Below, piece after piece: positions 54,048 to 63,200 of a stretch of DNA of 64,000 nt (its first letter is position 1; each line of letters begins with the position of its first letter). The notes below the pieces were generated by a model. It was not told where the DNA came from. It made no database searches and saw only the letters and a list, made by a program, of their open reading frames with translations. The DNA comes from Nemertoderma westbladi (taxonomy: Eukaryota > Xenacoelomorpha > Nemertodermatida > Nemertodermatidae), in the NCBI GenBank assembly GCA_032718475.1, contig JAUCBJ010008535.1, positions 1 through 64,000 of the forward strand. Reading direction: 5' to 3'. A program made the position numbers and the translations under genes.

Positions 54048-54560
54048 AGTTTAATTTATTTGTGGTGTCTCACTTGGTGCCTGGACCCTGCCCTTTTTCG
54101 TTGTTGTAGCCTGGCTCGTCCGTGGTGAGTTGGTTAACATGTAGTCAAGTATGCCGTGGCCCACAGACCCGCTGTAACCGGGAGGCATCACGATGGGAAC
54201 GGATTCTGAGGCTGTGTGAAACGGGGTCGCTGTCCTATTGGGTAGCTGAAACGACGAGCTGGGAGATGAAGCCAGGGTTACATCATGGTCTACCAGGGTC
54301 TCGTCGCCATCTTCTCCTGTTGATGTTGTGGCAGTCGGTTGGGATGCACTGCTGTTTTTGGAAGGCAATATGTTGCACGAAGTGCCGGAGACGACTGGCT
54401 GCGAACTGACAGCTCCTAGTGCGTTACAACAACGCCCACTCGCTATCGGAGCACATGAGGCGCATGGCAATCCCGACCTCGCACACGAACAACGAACGCA
54501 GCGACCAGATCTAGGGTTGCAACCGCAGCAAGCAGGCATCGCGACAGACGGATACTCCAA
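54048..54560 (-). CDS. Cys-rich N-terminal domain of the RT element
   Basis: 169 codons from the ATG at 54560. A compact Cys cluster CCGCNPRSGRCVRCSCARSG then LPCASCAPIASGRCCN (CxC...CxRCxCxRxGxxCxxCxPxxxGxCxN), then a Ser/Thr-rich tail ending PSETPQIN. This zinc-binding-type cluster heads proteins of the same RT family, and orientation and order (Cys-rich, linker, RT) agree with a single element spanning 54560 to 50415. The stop at 54051 is followed within a few bases by the repeat-linker frame, so a single indel or stop mutation separates them. Confidence 0.6.
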
Positions 54561-54734
54561 GAGGGAGAGAGAGAGAAGGATTGAACAAACTTGCTATTAA
54601 ACCACACACAGGCAGAATTGTATTAGGCAAGTTAGAACTCGTACAGTCCCGTCAGTACATCAAGCAATAATCAATCTGCTACGTTAACTCGTTACTGCTA
54701 CATTAAATAGGCCAATATTGGGTGTGTAAACGTT

Positions 54735-55435
54735 ACACCTAGGCCTAGACCTACAGCTACACCTAGTCCTAGACCTACAGCTACACCTAGGCCTAGACCT
54801 ACAGCTACACCTAGGCCTAGACCTACAGCTACACCTAGGCCTAGACCTACAGCTACACCTAGGCCTAGACCAACAGCTACAGCTACAGCTAGTCCTAGAC
54901 CTACAGCTACAGCTACACCTAGGCCTAGACCTACAGCTACACCTAGGCCTAGACCTACATCTACAGCTACACCTAGGCCTAGACCTACAGCTACACCTAG
55001 GCCTAGACATACAGCTACAGCTACACCTAGGCCTAGACCTACAGCTACACCTAGGCCTAGACCTACAGCTACACCTAGGCCTAGACATACAGCTACACCT
55101 AGGCCTAGACCTACAGCTACACCTAGTCCTAGACCTACAGCTACAGCTAGTCCTAGACCTACAGCTACAGCTACACCTAGTCCTAGACCTACAGCCACAC
55201 CTAGTCCTAGACCTACTGCTACACCTAGTCCTAGACCTACAGCTACACCTAGGTCTAGACCTACAGCTACACCTAGGCCTAGACCTACAGCTACACCTAG
55301 TCCTAGACCTACAGCTACAGCTAGGCCTAGACCTTCAGAAACAGTACACCTAGGCCTAGACCTACAGCTACACCTACACCTAGGCCTAGACCTACAGCTA
55401 CACCTAGGCCTAGACCTACAGCTACACCTAGTTCT
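54735..55435. repeat. 24-bp minisatellite, about 29 copies
   Basis: The consensus is CCTAGGCCTAGACCTACAGC then TACA. It is flanked and interrupted by 6-bp expansions (ACAGCT). CCTAGG (AvrII) recurs in each intact unit, alternating with CCTAGT. Frames are open on the minus strand only because the unit is stop-free and divisible by 3. Confidence 0.92.
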
Positions 55436-55889
55436 AGTATCGTTAATCGATTAATCCTTAACCCTATTAGAAACCGGGCTATAAAATGTTATACAAATAC
55501 CGGGGAGGGGTCATATTGACCCCCCCCCCCCCCCCCCCCCCCTCTAAAATCTACAAATTTTTACGAAAACGTCTGATTTTTTGTTTGTACGTAGGTATTA
55601 CTAGTCTAGATCCGACCGAAAAAAAAAATTTCGAAAAAATGTACTAGGGTGGTTATATTACAGCACCAAAATTACAAGTAAGTGCACAATTTTCACAAAA
55701 TTTGAAAGTTACATTTTTCGGCTAATTGTTTTTCAATACAGGTTTTTTTCTGGGGCGCAAAATCCCTTATATTTAAAAATGATATGATTACTATAAATGG
55801 CTGTTTAGACCTCTCTGCGTAGGAAATAAATGAAAAAAACAAGTATCCAGCACTTTTCAGTTAGAACACAAAATTTTTAATTCACTTAT
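55436..55889. other. No gene seen
   Basis: Holds a C23 tract (55520-55542) next to GGGGAGGGGTCATATTGA, giving a short G/C inverted pair. Otherwise AT-rich. Confidence 0.4.
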
Positions 55890-56700
55890 ACGATGCTAAA
55901 AATTCACATTTTCAGGTTTTCTAGGGCGCTGATTCTAATGGAATACATTTCTAATATGCTAGATCATTGCTACTTGTTTTTTCCGCGTAATTTGTCAAAT
56001 TTTGGTGCTAGCACCAAATTTCGTACCCATCACCAAAAAGTACAAGTTTGCGATGTCCAGTGCTGTTTTTATTGATTCCATCGGATTGAGGACCCTCGTA
56101 AACCCGTATAACGAATGAAACAAGATGATACTATCTACTGATCAATCTGTTTATTTTCCAAAATTTGGTGCTGGCACAACAATTTTCACCCATTGGCGAA
56201 AAATACAAGTTTGAAAACTCTTATGAAATTTTTACTGATTCCAGTGAATTCAGAACCCTCACAAACCCGTATAACGCAGGAAACAAGGTGACACAATCAA
56301 TTGATATATTTGATGGTTTTCAAAATTTGGTGCTAGCACCATATTTTGCACCCACTTCCGAAAAATACAAGTTTGAGATGTCTAATTCGATTATTATATA
56401 TTCCATTGAATTCAGAACTGCCATAAATCTCTAAAACGCAAGAAATAAATTGTCACAAGCAATTTTATCTATTGAATGGATTTTGAAAATTTCGTGCTAG
56501 CACCAAAATTTGCACACAGCACCGAAAAATACAAGTTTGATACGGTTGGTGCAACTCGTATATATTTCATCGAAACCAGAACCCCAAAAAACCCCAATTG
56601 CGTAAAAAACAAGTTTCAAACAATCAATTTACAAAATTGACATATTTCAAAATTTCGTGCCGGCACCAAAATTTAGCACCCGCCGAAAAAAACAAGTTTG
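55890..56700. repeat. ~165-bp satellite, five units, locus 2
   Basis: GAAAAATACAAGTTTG-type words lie near 56022, 56190, 56352, 56515 and 56680, a period of 162-168 bp. Each is followed by TCCATTGAATTCAGAACC and AACCCGTATAACGCA variants and CAAAATTTGGTGCTAGCACC. Colinear with 39776-40460. Confidence 0.85.
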
Positions 56701-56716
56701 TAATTTCTAAATCAAT

Positions 56717-57080
56717 TGTAAGGGTCCAGTATAATACCGCTTACCAGATCCTAGTAACGATGTATCTTACTATGAGACTCTAGTAATGTATACGGGCTCG
56801 TACAGTATCTGACAACAAATACCAGTCCAGGATATCTAAACAACAGATACAATACACAAACGACTACTGGCGAGGAACAGAGCCTAGTATCTATTCTATG
56901 TACGTGAGCGGGTCTAATGCCTACGTACTAGACAAAAGGATACCTGTCCTCTAACCGGTGAGGCAGATGTACAGTTACAGTAACAGACCAAACTCACGGG
57001 AAAACAATCCCCGCGCAGCGAATCCTAACTATCACTGACAGTCCTAAATACAGTAACTTGCCGCGGTGTGATTTATATGG
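56717..57080 (-). repeat. LTR-like R/U5 region, minus orientation
   Basis: On the minus strand, CCATATAAATCACACCGCGG (57080-57061) is followed by TTAGGATTCGCTGCGCGGG and TCTGCCTCACCGGTTA, then about 230 bp ending CTGGACCCTTACA (56717). The same three words in the same order lie at 59218-59362 on the plus strand. The TATAAAT box followed by a transcribed leader suggests an LTR core promoter. The other end of this LTR could not be placed. Confidence 0.5.
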
Positions 57081-57809
57081 TTTATATACGAACTAGGTGG
57101 TTAACAGACCTAGTGTAACAATGCTGATTACCCCTGTCTAAATCAGCCTAAAAGTCGTGCCTAAATGTAACGATAACTGATCCCCCTGTACGAAATCAGT
57201 CTAAAAGGTCAAGCCTAAATGTAACAATACTGCTGGACAGAAATCAACAGTTTAATAACGAAAGTGAAATACTCTCTCTTGCCGCAACTAAATCAGATCC
57301 TAATTGTACAAATACAGATAATTTCTACCTAAAATAACGTATAGTGCGCTATAGCTAGTAGAACTCTAAGGGCGATATGTTTTAGGGCGTGTGTGTGTGG
57401 GTGTGTTACAAATAAAACAATTTCGTGTAATTCCTTTTTTACTAGGTTTTAGTGATTTTCTGACCGAAATGATACCGTGCGCTAGCTACTAAAATAAACT
57501 AGTCGCGTTTGTAGAACTTTATACTCACAAATGACGTCAAAGCTCTCTCCTTCCTATCCACAACCCAATGGGCAACCACAGTGTTAGTAACTACACCCGT
57601 GATCGGCACTAATACCAGATTCTGGTTGTAAGATAAGAAATAGGGGTTAATTGCTACCGTACGTTAGCTGATCTGGTATACTTATAGAATTATATTCCCT
57701 AAATGCCGTGGATTTTCAAAATTTTATTTTATTCGGATTAACTTTTGTAAAGATTGCTTTAAGTTCTCATTCGTATTGGTTCTATCATTTGTACATCTAT
57801 CGGTCAAGT
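57081..57809. other. No gene seen; probable remainder of an LTR-like sequence
   Basis: Contains a duplicated phrase AAATCAG[C/T]CTAAAAG...CCTAAATGTAAC at 57140 and 57194 upstream (on the minus strand) of the TATA box, as expected for U3 enhancer-like repeats. Confidence 0.4.
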
Positions 57810-57886
57810 GGTTCAGTAGCTCAGTTGGTAGAGCGTTGGAAATTATATGTGTAGTAGGTATCGAGTTCGAATCCTAGTAAGTGCGA
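57810..57886 (+). other. tRNA-like relic
   Basis: TAGCTCAGTTGGTAGAGCG matches a tRNA D-arm/A-box, and GAGTTCGAATCC matches a T-arm/B-box 40 bp later. The acceptor arms (GGTTCAG and the 3' side) do not pair, and the T-stem is poor. This is a pseudo-tRNA or SINE head rather than a functional tRNA. Confidence 0.5.
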
Positions 57887-59217
57887 ATTATTTTTTGTAC
57901 AGAATTTCAACTCATTCAAATTAACCGCTACAAATTAATTGCATGTGTCTGTACCATTTGTCTGTTTCTCGATTGATTGCAGCACAAATTTAGTATATAA
58001 AGGTGCGATTCGTTCATTAGTTATCAATCTATCACATTTCTATCATTCTTTCTCAGATTATCTTATCAATATTCTGTTGTGCTTAGCTTATTATCAGATT
58101 ACATTGTATTATAATTGTATCTTCTGTAATAAAGTCAGAATATTCTCTCAGCTTTTCTATCTGTTTTACCATGGATTCACTACGGTGAACAAACTCAGGG
58201 ACAGGATGGCCGGCTAGAGATCGGGCCGCAGCAATGAACGGGAACATCACGGGAATGTAGACGAGAGACAACCCGCAATACCATTTAGAGTTATTCGCCC
58301 ATCGCCTGAAAGGTTAGACAGCGTTCGATCCTTGCTACCTAAGTATAAGACCAAAAGATCAAAAGGTAGACGTAGTGACACGCTGTAAGCCCAAAATTAC
58401 ATCATAGGGACTGTACTGTCTTGATTCAGGAAAACCCACAGTAGACCTTCACATTCCTACGGGGGGAGGGAGAGCGCAGGCAGATACTAGTACGCAGATA
58501 GGACGTAGGCACACCGGTACGAAGCATACCAATTGGTTAGGGTGCAGCAAACTGTACGCTTAACTCTTGCTAAGTACAGGTGTGTGTGCGACTATTTGCA
58601 GTACGACAGTGTCCATTGCATTAGAACTTGTAGGCTAGGGGGGTTGCTGTGTTTTCACCTGAATTGGGATTGTACCGTTCAGGCGGTAGGGCAGTTTACG
58701 TACTAGGCGCAAATAAATTGAGGCTATCAGGGATATACTAACATCTACCGTGTCCCCGCCAACGCCCTAATAGGAAGTTACCCGGACTACCTGGGTGACT
58801 AAAATTCTAGATAGGAGCCAGGATAGCTATTAGTACCCGTACGCCTACAGTAGTAAACTAACACATCTCTTCTTAGTATCAGGGACCTGGTACCTAAAAT
58901 TGCCGAATTCTGGGCGTAGTATTAACCTTATGCCTGAATTTGAGTCCTGGAAATACGCAAGAGGGGAAGGAACCTTATCATTCGTGAGTATTGGACCTAC
59001 AAGTTACAAAATTAGAATATTCGTAAAATGCACACCGTACCCAGTAATTATATATGTGAAGGAGCAAAACTGTTTTGACCGTTCAGAATTAACACGCGCG
59101 CGTTAGAATTATTTACACCTCGAAATATATAAAATTAACTTTTGTCCGTACTGTGCTTTGCCCGCTAGTTAGACATCTCCAAATCTCTGCCTGTACCTAG
59201 CTAGCGTCCCCTTGCCC
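57887..59217. other. No gene seen; probable U3/leader of the BEL element
   Basis: Runs into the TATA box at about 59222. Part of it may be the U3 of the 5' LTR of the element encoding the long Gag at 60289, but no second LTR copy is present to define the ends. Confidence 0.35.
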
Positions 59218-59362
59218 AACCATATAAATCACACCGCGGCAAAGTATACGAGCCCCTTAGTCTGTCAGTGAGTCAGCCTGATTTTAGGATTCGCTGCGCG
59301 GGATTTGTTTTATCGAAGTTTGTCTGCTCGTAGACTGTTTTCTGCCTCACCGGTTATAAGAG
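59218..59362 (+). promoter_or_regulatory. LTR-like core promoter of the BEL element
   Basis: CCATATAAATCACACCGCGG (TATA box), then GATTTTAGGATTCGCTGCGC then GGG, then TCTGCCTCACCGGTTA. It is shared with the inverted region 57080-56950. Position and orientation fit initiation of a genomic RNA about 1 kb upstream of the Gag start codon. Confidence 0.5.
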
Positions 59363-60080
59363 ATCAATACTGCAATATATTCGCTTACTTAGAGTTTACT
59401 GTTTTGGAGAAGGTCGGATTTATGATTTGATTCACAAACTTTACAGTAGGATATTGCAGGTATTGTTGCTGTCTCTTCAATTAGTAGGAATGTGTTTTAC
59501 TGAACTACGGTTCGGTAGGACTAAAGTTATTTGAAAATTTTGTATTTTGAGGTAAAAATTTGTATTTGATTAGCTAAGTGCTAATTTTGAAATAAAATTT
59601 GATTTGAACCGCGTGTAAAATATTTTTGGAATTGAATACTGGTGTTTAAAAGGGTTTAAATACCATATTGTACCGGTACAAAATTTTCGTAAAGTAAAAC
59701 CTAACTCTTTTGTTTTCAGGATTCAGAACTCATTTCTAGACTGTAACGGGAGCAAGACCGTGTTTAGCAAGTTTGGGAGATAGATAACTCAACAACTTTG
59801 GTTGGGAAAATCGCGTTTCGTCCGCAACGTTAAAAACGGAAAGGTTCACGTTCGGTTTGTATCTGGGAATCTGTTTTTCTGGAGAATTATTGGAGTGGGT
59901 GAGTTCGAAAAGTTGCATAAATAAGTTAGGCATTACCGTATTAGTTAAAATTATTGTGGGTTCCACTGTCTCAAGTATTTATGCATTCCGTATGATTTCT
60001 TTGTTCATTGCTGAATTAGTCCGTATTATTGTATTTAATTTACCTTTTGATAACGCATATCGTTATCCGATTTATTTGTT
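59363..60080 (+). other. 5' leader region of the BEL element
   Basis: AT-rich sequence between the promoter and the hairpin cluster. Short frames only. A primer-binding site could not be identified. Confidence 0.35.
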
Positions 60081-60205
60081 ATAAAATTGGCCGCTAGGCT
60101 AATTTTATTATATACTTATTCCGTGACATTCATTTGCTGTAAAATTGGCCGTTTAGGCTAATTTTATCCATCTGCTATAAAATCGGCCGGTAGGCTAATT
60201 TTATA
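60081..60205 (+). promoter_or_regulatory. Three consecutive RNA hairpins ahead of gag
   Basis: Three near-copies of ATAAAATTGGCC-loop-GGCTAATTTTAT at 60081-60108, 60140-60166 and 60176-60205. Each forms a stem of about 11-12 bp (with one mismatch or wobble) around a 4-5-nt loop (GCTA, GTTTA, GGTA). They end 84 bp before the Gag ATG. Candidate packaging, dimerisation or translation-control structure of the retrotransposon RNA. Confidence 0.7.
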
Positions 60206-60288
60206 AGACTGTAATTAGTACCGTTTAGATATAAATACGGTAAACTCGATACTTTGACACTCACTTTACTTGACTTACAACTACCGAA

Positions 60289-63200
60289 ATGAGTGACAAA
60301 CAAGACTATACGAAGAATACACAAACCGACTATGACTCATGCGACGGAGATAAGTCAGCAGCGGAAGAACAACAGGGGAAGACTCGCGAGCCTACCGAAC
60401 CTACACCGTGTGCGTCACCAGTACATCCAACGGGAGTACCGGATGCCGTAGTACGAGGCGACGGCAGGACCGAGGACTTTCTAACTGTTCCGCAACCTAG
60501 ATATAGGGAAACGGACATGGTAAGTTCAGCAGGAAGCACAGAAAGTGTGGTTAGAAGCGTCGGTGGTTACATGGCGCATATTACTAGGAGTATTGGAGAA
60601 GGCCAACGCATATTAGACGGGTTGACCGCTCCGATGTCTCGATTCGAGTTCTACACCCTCCAGGTTAGAGTACAGAGTAAAGTATATAAGTCCGTAGATA
60701 ATCTAGTTGGCCTACAAGATCTAGCTAGACAGAGACAGGACATGGATACTCAACTTAGAATCCTCGAGAAACTAATGATCACTAGAGAGAAACTGATTCA
60801 GTTTAAGTCGACGATTAGACAGATACAACAGGAACAAGCGGACCAGTTGTTAGGTGAGTCAGTTTCGGACGAATTATTACAACCTGAGGAAGAACAGGAA
60901 CTGTACCGACTGGATGGACAATTAAAACACCTGACGGACCACTTACGTATGTGCGGCGAAGACGTCGGAGATTGGGAAACCGTGCCGGAATATACGAGGG
61001 AAACTTCACCCGTACGAATCGAATCGGCACCAGGAATACTGGACCAATCGTTGGTAAGTATTCGCAGCGAAATCTGCGAGGGAAGTATAGTCACGTCAGA
61101 AGTCGCTCGACAACAGCAAGAATTCCACCGACAACGACAAGAAATGGAAGAACAAGCTCAACTTCTAGTGATGCAGGCAGCAGTAGAGGAAGAGAAGCTA
61201 CGCGTTGCGAATATAGCAAGAATCTCTCATCTACAGGAACAAGCTGAATTAGAAGCAGCTGAAGTAGAAAGGTTAGAAGTAGACATTGCCCGACAAGCGG
61301 CAGCGGCAGCGGCCGAGGTAGAGCGACGAGCGGCAGCGGCCGAACTAGAGCGACGAAACGCAGCGGCCGAGTTGGAGCGACAAAACGCAGCGGCCGAACT
61401 AGAGCGACGAAACGCAGCGGCCGAGTTGGAGCGACAAAACGCAGCGGCCGAACTAGAGCGACGAAACGCAGCGGCAGAATTAGAACGAGAAAGATTAGTT
61501 TCGGAAGCGCGGGCCGAAATGAAAACACGGCAAATAAAAGCTCAATCCGCTATACGACAAGCGGAGTTTGAGGCGCAACGACAACAAACGGAACAACGAG
61601 AGAAGACAGTGAAACTTCATTTCGAACTCGAGAAGAAGGCGAGAGAATTAGCGAACGCCGAGGAAGATTTGGATCAAAAGGCCCGCGATAGATCGATGAG
61701 ATCTCGTGACGGACATGATTTGGACCAGTTAGAGGTAAGACATCGCCAAATTCAGGAACGGAAGAAGGAAGGAAGCGTAGGAGCACCCGGACGGGAACGA
61801 CAATTAGTAAAAGACGTGTGTCAACGATTCCCACAGGTAACTCATATGTTTGCACCGGTTACGACTAAGGAACCTGTTTCGATTGCGGGTAGTAGTGATA
61901 TTTCTCCTATCCATGGTGCGACGGAACACAGGTTTGTTATTCCGGACGAGTTTATACCGCCAAGAGCAACGTCGTCGCCCATTCCGAAAGTCAAGGTAAG
62001 TAACCCACCGATTACGGATCGTAGTAGTTTATTGACCGGACCTGCGCTACTGACGACAAAACAGGTGAGTCCACCGTCAACACCTAAACCCTTTACACAC
62101 TACGCTTACCCAATTACGTTTCGACCAACAAGGCCTTTGGATTCAAATGCTGTCATTCGCCCACCGAACCAGTTTACATCGCAATCTACGACTTCGAGGA
62201 AGACTTGTGAGCCTACCGAACAACGGAGAACAGTGGAGACGCGACCATTCAACCAGTTTACATCGCAATCTACGACTTCGAGGAAGACTTGTGAGCCTAC
62301 CGAACAACGGAGAACAGTGGACGATGTTCCGAAACGAAATGTTAGAATTCGTACGACGCAACGGACGCGAGCACGTCGACCACCATATCCGGATGATAGT
62401 AGTACTTCGAGCGAATCGGATTACCCGAAACGCGAGGTATTTAGAACAGGGGCGGCCGATGAATATAAACGCGAGCGTTCAGACAACTCCTTTGCAGATA
62501 ATCCTCCACAGAATACACCAACACAGAAGGCGTTACAACCAACGGACGCAATTAGTACACAACAGTTCGCCGACATTCTGCGACCAGTTGTCAACAAGTT
62601 GGCTCAGATCGAGGAACGTCTGGAGGAAGGTTACACCGACAGTTCGAGAAATTCCGAATTCGAACACAATAGACACCAGAAGGAACCACAAAGACCGGTA
62701 CCTTCAAACCCCACATCGTATCAGGGAAAAGCGCCAAGAAGGGATATCAACAAGAATACCAACCAAGGACGCGAAACTCTGAACGTTGCCGAGGAGATAG
62801 CGAAATTCGCAGCCAGACAGGGATTGCCGGTACAACAACCACCGAAGTTCTCCGGTAGCTCAAAACACTGGCATACCTTCGTAGACTATATCGAATCCCA
62901 GATCGCCGTGTGCGCCTTTACATCACGGGAGAAGTTCAATTACTTGCTCCAAACGTTGTCAGGAGAACCTAAACGTTTGGCGGAGACTTTCGTCGGTGTA
63001 CCGGACGCTTTCGAACTAGCGTACGATCGTTTAACTTCGATATACGGAGGTACAGTGAGCATGGCCAGGTCAGTAATAGAGGAACTCTGTAAGGGAGGGG
63101 CTATCACTAAACCCGTCGACTTACTAAAACTAGCTGACGAGATCAAGAACGCTATCACTACCTTAAGATCAATTGGACAACTTGATTACGGGAATACCCC

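Noticed and set aside
54684-55198. Cys/Arg/Ser-rich (SCRSRPRC) and Gly/Val/Ala/Leu-rich frames as protamine-like or membrane proteins
   Set aside because: Products of the 24-bp minisatellite in alternative frames.
57810-57886. Functional tRNA gene
   Set aside because: The A and B boxes are good, but acceptor and T-stem pairing fail. Treated as a relic.
62147-62782. 211-codon plus-strand frame inside the Gag region
   Set aside because: It is an out-of-register shadow of the continuous 60289-64000 frame, which contains the recognised capsid and finger motifs.
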